Below are positions 56,333-64,000 of a stretch of 64,000 bases of DNA, one piece after another. The position numbers and the translations under genes are program-made. The stretch lies in assembly GCA_017302615.1 (NCBI GenBank), contig JAFLDB010000003.1:124001-188000 (forward strand), in the 5' to 3' direction. Origin of the DNA: Sphingomonadales bacterium (GTDB lineage Bacteria > Pseudomonadota > Alphaproteobacteria > Sphingomonadales > Sphingomonadaceae). The first letter of the stretch is position 1. Each line of letters begins with the position of its first letter. The notes beneath the pieces were generated by a model that saw only the letters and a program-made list of their open reading frames with translations, ran no database searches and was not told the origin of the DNA.

Positions 56333-56432
56333 GCGGTGGGTCCTTTCGCGCCGATGGCGTGGGTCAGCATCCTCCGCTTGCGACCATTTCGCAAGAGCAA
56401 GACGCGAAACCTGTCCTCCAAAGGCCGAGACT

Positions 56433-56521
56433 CCCCTCCCCGCCGGGGAGGGGTCGGGGGTGGGGGTTCCACGCCGGAGAGGGCAGACCCCCCATCCCAA
56501 CCCTTCCCCAGCGGGGAAGGG
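56433..56521. repeat. REP/BIME-like paired hairpins
   Basis: CCCCTCCCC-gcc-GGGGAGGGG (56433-56453) and CCCTTCCCC-agc-GGGGAAGGG (56501-56521), with GGGGGTGGGGGT / ACCCCCCATCCC pairing between them. The symmetric three-stem layout is that of dispersed chromosomal REP doublets. Lies between two codirectional genes. Confidence 0.65.
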
Positions 56522-56551
56522 CTTCGGTGGTTCAACTTCGGCCGGACTGGT

Positions 56552-57661
56552 TCAGCCAAGCCGACCCTGCCTGCGGACAAAGCCCCGGTCGATACGGTCC
56601 TTGAGCCACCATACCGCACGCCCGGCCAGCGCGAAGCCGCCCCACGAAGCGATGGCGCGGCGGTCTGCGGTGGACATCAGGTACAGCGTGCGCAGCCCCG
56701 GCTGGTAGCTTTGCATGGTCCCGCCGTGCAGCGCGGCGGCCAGGTTGGCGGCCAGGACCGGCCCGGCCTTGACCGCGTGGACGCCCGATCGCGGCAGCGG
56801 CCGGTCGGTGCGCTCCACGATGTCACCGGCGGCAAATACTGCAGGATGAGAGACCGAGCGAAGGTCCGCCCCGACCAGCGCAAAGCCTTGCGCCGAGCAG
56901 GCCAGGCCCGATGCGGCCAGCCAGCCGGGCGGGCGGCTGCCGGTGGCGAGCAGGACCAGATCGGCGGGGAGCAGTTCCCCGTCGTCCAGCACCAGCCCGC
57001 CGGGCGCACCGGCGGCAAGGCCATGGAGCAAGGCAATCCCGCGCCGGTTCAGCGCGGCGCGGGCCAGCCGCCGCACCCGCAGGTGGTGGCCGGACAGGAA
57101 ATCGCCGCGCGGGCAGACCAGCGTGACCGTGGCCGCACCAGCCAGCCGGGCCTGCGCGGCCAGCGCCAGTTCCACCCCGGCCGCGCCGCCGCCGATCACC
57201 GGGATAGCGGGTTGGCGCGGGGCGGCGGCCAGAAATGCCTCCCACCCGGAGATCAGCCCTTCGACCGGGCGGACCGGCAGGATCGTGGCGGTGCTGCCGG
57301 CAAACGGGGCGAGGTCGATCCCCCCGCCGGTCGCCAGCGAGAGCAGATCGAAGTCCAGCAGTTCACCGGTGGAGAGGGTCAGGCACTGCCGCGCCGCGTC
57401 CAGCCCGGTGACTTCGGCCGGCACCAGTTTCGCCCCGGCCCGCGCGGCCAGTTCGGCCAGATCGATCCGCAGGGCCTCGGCCGGATAGATCCCGGCCATC
57501 CAGCCCGGCACCATGCCGGAATAGAGCGCGTGGGCCTGCGGGGTGATCAGCAGGCGGTCCTCGCCCCGGGCGGGTTCGCGCGCCCAGCGGTGCAGCACGG
57601 CCAGATGGGCGTGACCGCCGCCCGCCAGAATCACCCGCTTGCTGATGTGCCGCTCATTCAA
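56552..57661 (-). CDS. NDH-2-like FAD oxidoreductase (SelD-associated type, stand-alone)
   Basis: 369 residues. RVILAGGGHAHLAVLHRWA, then ALYSGMVPGWMAGIY, PVIGGGAAGVELALAAQ and FAAGDIVE. This is the flavoprotein that in many bacteria is fused to selenophosphate synthetase; here no SelD domain follows. Its redox partner is unknown. Divergent from the DUF1499 gene. Confidence 0.82.
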   Translation of the reverse strand: MNERHISKRVILAGGGHAHLAVLHRWAREPARGEDRLLITPQAHALYSGMVPGWMAGIYPAEALRIDLAELAARAGAKLVPAEVTGLDAARQCLTLSTGELLDFDLLSLATGGGIDLAPFAGSTATILPVRPVEGLISGWEAFLAAAPRQPAIPVIGGGAAGVELALAAQARLAGAATVTLVCPRGDFLSGHHLRVRRLARAALNRRGIALLHGLAAGAPGGLVLDDGELLPADLVLLATGSRPPGWLAASGLACSAQGFALVGADLRSVSHPAVFAAGDIVERTDRPLPRSGVHAVKAGPVLAANLAAALHGGTMQSYQPGLRTLYLMSTADRRAIASWGGFALAGRAVWWLKDRIDRGFVRRQGRLG

Positions 57662-57715
57662 TTGACGCTACCCGGCTTTCCTGCTGTCTTCCGGTAATTG
57701 GCAGAGGAGCAGGAC

Positions 57716-58456
57716 ATGGCAGGAAACACGGCGCCGGGACAGCGCCTTCAGGGCATCGCCATCCGGTTGACCGGGGCGGCGGTGGTGATCGCGGCGCTGG
57801 GCCTGACCGCCGCACGCTATGACATGGTGCCCAAGCTGACCGGCTTCATGGCCTTTGTCGGCGGCGGACTGGTGGCGGCGCTGGCGCTGGTGCTGGGGCT
57901 GATCGCGCTGGTGCGTGGGCGGGGGCAGGCTGGGCCGGGCCGGGGCAAGCTGATTGCCGCCGTGCTGGTCAGTCTTGGCTATGCCGGGTTCATCGCCTCG
58001 CGCCCCTTGCTGGCAGCCGATGTACCGCCGATCCACGATGTGACCACCGACCTTGCCAATCCGCCGCAGTTTGAAACGCTTCCCCTGCGCGAGGACAATC
58101 TGGCCGGGGTCGGCACGGTCGACAACTGGCGCAGAATCCATGCCGGGGCCTATGGCCGGCTGGCGCCGCTTACCGTGCCGGGCACCGTGGCGGAGGTGAC
58201 CGCCCGGGCCGCGCGGCTGGCGGAAGCGGAAGGCTGGAAAGTGGCCGTCAGCGATCCCGCGCGCGGGCACGTGGAAGCGACCGCCAGCGTATCCTATATC
58301 CGGTTCAAGGACGATGTGGTGATCCGTGTCACCCCCAGTCCGGACGGCGCGGGCAGCCGGGTCGACATGCGCTCGGTCAGCCGGGTCGGGGTCAGCGATT
58401 TCGGCGTGAATGCCAAGCGGATCGAGGCCTTCCTCAAGGCCCTTGCCGCCGGTTGA
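57716..58456 (+). CDS. DUF1499 membrane protein
   Basis: 246 residues from ATG 57716 behind GAGGAGCAGGA. Three N-terminal helices, then DUF1499: PPIHDVTTDLANPPQF, WKVAVSDPARGHVEATASV, IRFKDDVVIRV and SRVDMRSVSRVGVSDFG. Function unknown. Confidence 0.85.
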   Translation: MAGNTAPGQRLQGIAIRLTGAAVVIAALGLTAARYDMVPKLTGFMAFVGGGLVAALALVLGLIALVRGRGQAGPGRGKLIAAVLVSLGYAGFIASRPLLAADVPPIHDVTTDLANPPQFETLPLREDNLAGVGTVDNWRRIHAGAYGRLAPLTVPGTVAEVTARAARLAEAEGWKVAVSDPARGHVEATASVSYIRFKDDVVIRVTPSPDGAGSRVDMRSVSRVGVSDFGVNAKRIEAFLKALAAG

Positions 58457-58477
58457 ATCCGCCTCTGACCACTCTCC

Positions 58478-59035
58478 ATGACCGGCTTTCTTCTCGCCTT
58501 CATCGCCACGGTCCTCGCCGGCCTTGGCGCACGCGACCAGGTGCTGGTGGCCGGAATTGCCGCGCGGCTGGGTCAGCGCTTCAGCCTGCTGCTGATCGGC
58601 ATGGCCAGCGCTGCGCTGGCCGCGGCCGGGGCGGTGTGGCTGGCCGGTTCGTTCGCGCCGCTCTTGCCGCCTGCGGCGCGGCAGATGCTGGCCGTGCTGG
58701 CGTTGGCCCTTGCCGCACTGGAAATGCTGCTGTGGCGGGTAAAGCCTGCCCCGGACGAGCCGACCCAGTCGCTCGGCGCATTCAGTGTGGTCCTGTTCGG
58801 CCTGCAACTGACCGATGCCGCCCGGTTCCTGCTGTTCGCGATTGTCGTGGCCAGCCTGCTGCCGGGCGCGGCCGGGGTGGGCGGGGCGCTGGGCGGCATG
58901 GTGGTGGTGGCGATCGGCTGGGTCGGTGGGCAGGCATTGCTCGATCTGCCGCTGGCGCGCTGGCGGCGCTGGCTGGGCGGGGCTCTGCTGGTGCTGGCCA
59001 TCGGCATCGGGCTGTTCCTGCGCCTGGGCGCATAG
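58478..59035 (+). CDS. Six-helix membrane protein, degenerate GDT1/TMEM165-like
   Basis: 185 residues. Two repeats start with GLGARDQVL and LTDAARFLL, where Gdt1 cation exchangers carry E-x-G-D-[KR]-[ST]. The acidic residues are partly lost, so Mn/Ca transport is doubtful. Otherwise no motif. Confidence 0.5.
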   Translation: MTGFLLAFIATVLAGLGARDQVLVAGIAARLGQRFSLLLIGMASAALAAAGAVWLAGSFAPLLPPAARQMLAVLALALAALEMLLWRVKPAPDEPTQSLGAFSVVLFGLQLTDAARFLLFAIVVASLLPGAAGVGGALGGMVVVAIGWVGGQALLDLPLARWRRWLGGALLVLAIGIGLFLRLGA

Positions 59036-59083
59036 CATTGCGCGGCCATTCCGGGGGCGGGCTGGACCTGCTATTGCCGCGCC

Positions 59084-59704
59084 ATGCCTGATGCCGAACT
59101 GATTTGCGGGGCCGATGACGCGGCGATTGCCCGCTGGCTCCACGCCCGCCTGAGCGAAGCCCTGGCCGCAAGGGACGGGGAAGTGGCGATCACCATTCCC
59201 GGTGGATCGACTCCGTTTCCGATCCTGGCCGAACTGGCGGGCCTGGGCCTCGACTGGCACCGGATCGCGGTCTGGCCCGGGGATGACCGGATCGTCGCCG
59301 AGGATCACCCGGCCAGCAATGCCGGCCGGATCCGTGCCGCGTTGGAGCCGCTTGGTGCGCGGGTGGTGGCGCTGGAGGAAGGCCTCGCTCCGCCGCGTTT
59401 TGCCCTCGCCTGGCTGGGCATGGGTACTGACGGGCATGTCGCCAGCCTGTTTCCCAATACCGATCCGCGCGCCGACGATCCGCTGCGCCTGCGCCGGCTG
59501 GTGCCCGATCCGCTGCCGCCCGAAGCGCCGTTCCACCGGCTCAGCCTGACCATCCCGGCCCTGCTCAACAGCGATGCGCTGGTCTTCGTGATCCGGGGCG
59601 AGGAGAAGCGCGCCCTGTTTGAAGCGGCGCTGGCGGGCGGGCATGATCTGCCGGTGGCGCGGTTGCTGGCGGCGGCGCATCAGCCGGTGACATGTTTCAC
59701 CTGA
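59084..59704 (+). CDS. pgl: 6-phosphogluconolactonase
   Basis: 206 residues. ITIPGGSTPFPILAEL, VWPGDDRIVAEDHPASNAGRIR and WLGMGTDGHVASLFPNT are the DevB/Pgl motifs. Second step of the pentose-phosphate and Entner-Doudoroff routes. Its 3' end overlaps the NUDIX gene by 13 bp; zwf and edd are not nearby. Confidence 0.93.
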   Translation: MPDAELICGADDAAIARWLHARLSEALAARDGEVAITIPGGSTPFPILAELAGLGLDWHRIAVWPGDDRIVAEDHPASNAGRIRAALEPLGARVVALEEGLAPPRFALAWLGMGTDGHVASLFPNTDPRADDPLRLRRLVPDPLPPEAPFHRLSLTIPALLNSDALVFVIRGEEKRALFEAALAGGHDLPVARLLAAAHQPVTCFT

Positions 59705-60165
59705 TCCCCGCCCCGCTGCACCGCACCGCGCTGCGTCTGGCCCACGCGGTGCGGCGGCGCTGGTGGCGGCTGGCGCAGGTAAAGCTCAACGGCTGCCGGA
59801 TCCTGGCCTTTGACGATGCGGGCCGGATCCTGCTGATCCGCCATTCCTATGGCAGCGGCAACTGGATGCTGCCGGGTGGCGGGATCGGCCGGCGGGAAGA
59901 CCCGCTGGATGCAGCCTTGCGCGAACTGGTCGAGGAAACCGGCTGCCGGCTGGAGCGCGCGCGGGTCTTCGCCGTGGTGGAGGAACCGCTCTACGGCACG
60001 GTCAACCGGGTCCACCTCGTCACCGGCCGCGCGCTCGGCACGCCGCGCGGGGATGGCCGGGAAGTGATCGAGCTGGGCTTTTTCGCGCCCGATGCCATGC
60101 CGCAGCCGCTTTCGCCCACGCTGGAACGCGGCCTGCCGGGCTGGCTCGCCAAGGCCGGCGGATAA
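59692..60165 (+). CDS. NUDIX hydrolase
   Basis: 157 residues. Complete Nudix box from G63 to G84 (GxxxxxE at 63-69, RELVEETG at 77-84). The N-terminal HRTALRLAHAVRRRWWRL is basic. Substrate unknown; may cleave nucleotide-sugar or ADP-ribose type compounds. Confidence 0.9.
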   Translation: MFHLIPAPLHRTALRLAHAVRRRWWRLAQVKLNGCRILAFDDAGRILLIRHSYGSGNWMLPGGGIGRREDPLDAALRELVEETGCRLERARVFAVVEEPLYGTVNRVHLVTGRALGTPRGDGREVIELGFFAPDAMPQPLSPTLERGLPGWLAKAGG

Positions 60166-60171
60166 AGCAAA

Positions 60172-60214
60172 GGCCCCGGCCCGACCTCCGTTGCGGAAGG
60201 CGCGGACCGGGGCC
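60172..60214 (-). terminator. Terminator of the small exported-protein gene
   Basis: On the minus strand GGCCCCGG...CCGGGGCC (27-nt loop with minor stems) is followed by TTTGCTTTA. It also lies between convergent genes. Confidence 0.6.
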
Positions 60215-60237
60215 TGAACCCTGGCCGGAAAACCGGC

Positions 60238-60645
60238 TTACTTCTTCTCGGTGATCGCGGCGTAGGCGGCCTTGCCGAGGTTGTTGCAGGTTTCGAAGTT
60301 GTCGTTCACCAGCTTTTCAGCGGCGCCGGAATCGCCCAGCGACTTCACCATCTTGTCGTTCTGCGAGAACACTTCTTCCTGCACGACCTTGGTGTCCTTC
60401 TTGCCGACGATCGAGGCGACCACGATCAGCGCGGCGGCCTGGTTGGTGAAGGTTTCGGCAGTGGCCTTGCTTTCGGCGGTGTCCTTGTCCTTGCCGGTGC
60501 TCATCACGGTGCTCACCAGCATGTTGAAGGCGGCGCAGTGGGTCAGCTTTTCATAGGACAGGTCGTTGTTGGTCTGCGCGGTCGAAACGGTCGGCATGGC
60601 CATGGCGAACAGAGCCGCGGCAGCGGCAACAGCACGGAACTTCAT
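60238..60645 (-). CDS. Small exported protein of unknown function
   Basis: 135 residues. Signal MKFRAVAAAAALFAMAMPTVSTA|Q. Mature part helical with HCAAFNMLVSTVMSTGKDKD and ETCNNLGKAAYAAI: two Cys likely form a disulfide. Probably periplasmic. The 60646-60846 region upstream has no gene. Confidence 0.75.
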   Translation of the reverse strand: MKFRAVAAAAALFAMAMPTVSTAQTNNDLSYEKLTHCAAFNMLVSTVMSTGKDKDTAESKATAETFTNQAAALIVVASIVGKKDTKVVQEEVFSQNDKMVKSLGDSGAAEKLVNDNFETCNNLGKAAYAAITEKK

Positions 60646-60846
60646 AATCGGTAACCCCTTCAAATATGGTATCGGCAGGTCATCGCCCCCGTTGCTCGCA
60701 CCCGCCGAAGGCATGACTCTTCGACCACATTTACGAGAACCGATCCCCGGCCTTGGTTTTCTGCCAAGACGCTGCTCTTGTCCAACATTATTGCTTTCGC
60801 ATCTCTGAATGGGACGTTTGCGGCGGTTAAGCGGGAACGGGCCGGC

Positions 60847-61977
60847 TCAGAACGGCAGCTGTCCCTGAAAGGCCGTGGCGGGTGCGTTCGGCGCGGGATC
60901 GTCGTCTTCCATGGCCGAAAGAGTCAGCCCGACCAGCCGCACCGGCTGGGCCAGCGGCAGCACCTCGTCCAGCAGCTCATGCCCGATCCGGTTCAGTTCG
61001 GCACGGCTGGCAAGCGCTTGCGGCAGGCTGCGCGCTCTGGTCAGGTTGCTGAAATCCTTGAATTTCAGTTTGAGCGTGATGGTCCGCCCCCGGGCTCCGG
61101 CCTTGTCGATCCGGTCCCAGGTGATGGCGATGATCCGCTCCAGCACCTCGCGCAGCGCCGCGCCCGAGGCGAGGTCCTTGTCGAGCGTGCGTTCCGCCCC
61201 CAGCGACTTGCGCGCCCGGTCGGCCTTGACCCGGCGCAGATCGATACCGCGCGCGGCGCGGTAGAGGTAATCGGCCTGGGATCCGAAGTGCTGGCGCAGG
61301 AAATGAATGTCCTTCGTGCGCAGGTCCGCCCCGGTTTCGATGCCCAGCGCAGCCATCTTCTCGGCACCCTTGGGGCCGATTCCGAAGAACCGCCGCACCG
61401 GTAGCCGGCCCACGAAATCCGCGCCCTCGCCCGGGCGGATCACGCACAGCCCGTCGGGCTTGTGCTGGTCGCTGGCCAGCTTGGCGAGGAACTTGTTGTA
61501 GGACACCCCGGCACTGGCGGTGAGGCCGGTTTCGGCCTTGATCCGGGCGCGGATCAGCTCGGCAATGCGGGTGGCAGAGCCGATGCCCTTGAGGTCCTCG
61601 GTCACGTCGAGGAACGCCTCGTCCAGGCTCAGCGGCTCGACCAGCGGGGTGTATTCTTCGAAGATCGCACGGATCTGGCGGGAAATCGCGGTATAGACGG
61701 CAAACCGAGGCGGGCGGAAAATCAGCTGCGGGCACAAGCGTTTGGCCGTGATCGAAGGCATGGCCGAGCGGCACCCGAACTTGCGCGCTTCATAGGAACA
61801 GGTGCTCAGCACCCCGCGCGGGCCGTCGCCGCCAACCGCCACGGGCCTCCCCCGCAGCGACGGATCATCGCGCTGTTCGACGCTGGCATAGAAGGCATCC
61901 ATGTCGACATGGATGATCTTCCTCAGGCCGCTGCCACCCGCGTGCTCATCGGCTGAATCGGGCAGGGCAGGGTCCAT
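60847..61977 (-). CDS. dinB: DNA polymerase IV
   Basis: 376 residues from ATG 61977. Y-family motifs: IIHVDMDAFYASVEQRDD, PLSLDEAFLDVT (catalytic DE), GVSYNKFLAKLASDQHKP. C-terminal QGQLPF is a beta-clamp binding motif. No LexA box (GTTC-N7-GTTC) seen upstream. Confidence 0.95.
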   Translation of the reverse strand: MDPALPDSADEHAGGSGLRKIIHVDMDAFYASVEQRDDPSLRGRPVAVGGDGPRGVLSTCSYEARKFGCRSAMPSITAKRLCPQLIFRPPRFAVYTAISRQIRAIFEEYTPLVEPLSLDEAFLDVTEDLKGIGSATRIAELIRARIKAETGLTASAGVSYNKFLAKLASDQHKPDGLCVIRPGEGADFVGRLPVRRFFGIGPKGAEKMAALGIETGADLRTKDIHFLRQHFGSQADYLYRAARGIDLRRVKADRARKSLGAERTLDKDLASGAALREVLERIIAITWDRIDKAGARGRTITLKLKFKDFSNLTRARSLPQALASRAELNRIGHELLDEVLPLAQPVRLVGLTLSAMEDDDPAPNAPATAFQGQLPF

Positions 61978-62027
61978 GCGCACCACCTTAACCGCCCTTC
62001 CGTGCATACGAAAAGGGTAGATCAAGG

Positions 62028-63308
62028 GTGGCAAACCGGCAGCAAAGCGGCCATGGCCCGACCATGCCCGCCGCGCCGCGCCACATGCCCACCCGAATCG
62101 GGGAACGCGAGTTCATCGTCCTGATGGCCTCGCTGATGGCGTTGCAGGCGCTCAGCATCGATTCGATGCTGCCCGCGCTGGGCGCGATCGCGAGCGATCT
62201 GGGATCGGACAATCCCAACCACCGCCAACTGGTGATCGGGGTCTACCTGTTCGGATCGGCGATCGGCGCGTTGCTGCCCGGCGCGTTGGCCGACCGGTTC
62301 GGCCGCCGCCCGGTGCTGTTCGCGGCGCTGGGGATCTATACCGTGCTGGCGCTGGCCTGCGCGGTGGTGCAGGATTTCACCACCCTCCTCGTGCTGCGCG
62401 GCCTCCAGGCACTGGGCAGCGCGGGACTTTCGGTCATGCCGAGCGCGATTATCCGCGATTGCCACGAGGGCGACCGGATGGCGCGAATGCTGTCCACCAC
62501 GGCGCTGGTTTTCATGATCGTCCCGATTCTGGCCCCCAGTTTCGGCCAGGCGGCGCTCCAATTGGGCGGCTGGCGCTGGATCTTCGGACTGACCACGGTG
62601 CTGTCGGTCGCGGTCACGGCCTGGGTCTGGCTGCGTCTGCCGGAAACCCTCGATCCCGCCAACCGGCAGGCAATCCGACCGCGCCACATCGCCGCCAACA
62701 TGGGTACCGCGCTGAGCAACCGGGCCTCGATCGGCTATGTGATCGGCGCCGGGCTGGTTTGGGCCGGGCTGTTCGGGTTCCTCAACAGCTCGCAGCAGCT
62801 GGTTGCCGAGCACTTCGGCGCGGGCGACAGCTTCCCGCTCTATTTCGCGGCGATGGCTGGCTGCATGGCCCTGGCCAACCTCGTCAATTCCCGCATCGTC
62901 GAGCGGTTCGGCGCGCGCCGCGTATCGCACACCGCGCTATTGGCCTTCATCGCCCTGGCCGCTTTGCAGGTCAGCCGCGCCTATGCCGGGGACGAGACCC
63001 TGAGCGAATTCGCCGTGATGATGGCAGCGCAGATGTGCCTGTGCGCGTTGATGGGGGCCAATTTCACTTCGATCGCGCTGCAGCCGTTCGGCCAGATCGC
63101 CGGGGCGGCGGCCTCGGTCCAGATGTTCACCCGCTCGGTCCTGTCCTCACTGTTGGGCGGAGCGATCGGGCAGGCGTTCGACGGCAGCGCCCGGCCACTG
63201 GCCACCGCGCTGCTGGCGGGTGGGCTGATCGCGCTGGCGCTGGTGTTCTATAGCGAGCGCGGGCGGCTCTTCCGCCGGCTCAATCCACCCGGTAGACAGA
63301 CGGTATGA
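62028..63308 (+). CDS. MFS drug-efflux-type transporter (Bcr/CflA)
   Basis: 426 residues, twelve helices. ALSIDSMLPALGAIASDL, then ADRFGRRPVLF and the antiporter motif GSAGLSVMPSAIIRD. GTG start at 62028 behind AAAAGGG; ATG 62064 is the alternative. Overlaps glpD in ATGA and is divergent from dinB. Confidence 0.88.
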   Translation: MANRQQSGHGPTMPAAPRHMPTRIGEREFIVLMASLMALQALSIDSMLPALGAIASDLGSDNPNHRQLVIGVYLFGSAIGALLPGALADRFGRRPVLFAALGIYTVLALACAVVQDFTTLLVLRGLQALGSAGLSVMPSAIIRDCHEGDRMARMLSTTALVFMIVPILAPSFGQAALQLGGWRWIFGLTTVLSVAVTAWVWLRLPETLDPANRQAIRPRHIAANMGTALSNRASIGYVIGAGLVWAGLFGFLNSSQQLVAEHFGAGDSFPLYFAAMAGCMALANLVNSRIVERFGARRVSHTALLAFIALAALQVSRAYAGDETLSEFAVMMAAQMCLCALMGANFTSIALQPFGQIAGAAASVQMFTRSVLSSLLGGAIGQAFDGSARPLATALLAGGLIALALVFYSERGRLFRRLNPPGRQTV

Positions 63309-64000
63309 ACGAACCATTCGATCTGGCAGTCATCGGTGGCGGCGTGAACGGAGCCGGGATTGCCCGCGACGCCGCCGGGCGCGGCGCGAAAGTGCTGCTG
63401 CTCGAAGCGGGCGACCTGGCGCAGGGGACCAGCTCGGCCTCGACCAAGCTGATCCACGGCGGCTTGCGCTATCTGGAGCATTACGAGTTCGGCCTGGTCC
63501 GCGAATCGCTGACCGAGCGTGAGGCGCTGTGGGCCATTGCCCCGCACATCATCCACCCGATGCGCTTCGTGCTGCCTTATGTCGACGGGCTGCGGCCGCG
63601 CTGGCTGCTGCGGCTGGGCCTGTTCCTGTATGACCATATCGGCGGTCGCAAGCGCCTGCCCGCCACCCGCACGGTCGATCTGCGCCGCCATGCCGCCGGC
63701 GGTCCGCTGAAGGGCGGCTTTTCCACCGGGTTCGAATATTCCGACGGCTGGGTGGACGATGCCCGGCTGGTGGTGCTCAACGCCAAGTCGGCCGAGGCCA
63801 AGGGCGCAACTGTGCGCCCGCGCACCCGCGTCACCTCGGCCCGGCGCGAGGACGGGCTGTGGCGGATCGAGGCCGGAAACGAGACGTTTCATGCCAAGGC
63901 GCTGGTCAATGCCGCCGGTCCCCGCGTGCTCGAAGTGGACGGTTTGATCGGCGAAGCGCCGGACTATGCCATGCGGCTGGTGCGCGGCAGCCACATCGTC
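63305..64000 (+). CDS. glpD: Glycerol-3-phosphate dehydrogenase (partial, 3' end outside)
   Basis: 232 codons in view. FDLAVIGGGVNGAGIARDAAGRG, GTSSASTKLIHGGLRYLEHYEF and FEYSDGWVDDARLVVLNAKSA are GlpD. FAD enzyme at the inner membrane feeding electrons to quinone. Start overlaps the transporter stop. Confidence 0.95.
   Translation, partial: MNEPFDLAVIGGGVNGAGIARDAAGRGAKVLLLEAGDLAQGTSSASTKLIHGGLRYLEHYEFGLVRESLTEREALWAIAPHIIHPMRFVLPYVDGLRPRWLLRLGLFLYDHIGGRKRLPATRTVDLRRHAAGGPLKGGFSTGFEYSDGWVDDARLVVLNAKSAEAKGATVRPRTRVTSARREDGLWRIEAGNETFHAKALVNAAGPRVLEVDGLIGEAPDYAMRLVRGSHIV

Overview
The window is GC-rich alphaproteobacterial chromosome, most likely from a sphingomonad (Novosphingobium, Sphingobium or Erythrobacter type). 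The reasons are a GapR (DUF2312) gene, a PEP-CTERM-like secreted protein, the ruvC/ruvA/ruvB cluster beside yebC, dense packing with ATGA/GTGA/TGATG overlaps, frequent GTG and TTG starts, and one 20-kb mobile element in a tRNA gene.

Layout. 1-6.4 kb: two flavoproteins, then an AraC-type regulator divergent from a CMD / BKACE (DUF849) / SDR / MFS operon that looks like a small catabolic unit for an unidentified beta-keto acid. 6.6-13 kb: housekeeping genes ftsK, a thiamine-phosphate-synthase-like gene, yggS, bioB and pyk. 13-18 kb: gapR, ybjQ, an acetyltransferase, yebC, and the Holliday-junction genes ruvC, ruvA and ruvB, with a lipoprotein gene and an exported orphan gene among them. 18-19.4 kb: a Ser/Thr/Gly-rich PEP-CTERM-like protein. 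19.5-31.8 kb: acnA, transporters (DMT, CNT, queuosine precursor), argB, yggT, folD, marC, a LON-substrate-domain protein and a thioredoxin.

31,985-52,286: tRNA-Gly(GCC) followed by an integrative mobilizable element of about 20.2 kb. It is bounded by a 15-nt imperfect direct repeat of the tRNA 3' end and carries a tyrosine integrase at its distal end. It encodes ArdC antirestriction, a candidate HEPN RNase, a complete type III restriction-modification pair (mod/res), relaxase, MobC, a VirD4/TraG coupling protein, a MntA/HepT toxin-antitoxin pair and several small proteins of unknown function. No VirB-type secretion genes are present, so it would depend on a helper. The three non-coding tracts I folded by eye (33.3-33.5, 43.4-43.8 and 50.6-50.8 kb) are packed with consecutive hairpins. 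The array upstream of mobC has a repeated design: 6-nt loops and a wobble pair that is G.T only on the + strand. This is the least explained signal in the window.

52.3-64 kb: back to core chromosome. It has a three-gene operon (TVP38-oxidoreductase fusion, CNT transporter, CDP-alcohol phosphatidyltransferase), a REP-like hairpin pair, an NDH-like flavoprotein, a DUF1499 protein, 6-phosphogluconolactonase, a NUDIX hydrolase, a small exported protein, dinB, a Bcr/CflA-type MFS transporter, and the start of glpD, which runs off the window.

All assignments come from reading translated sequence and known family motifs. No database search was run.
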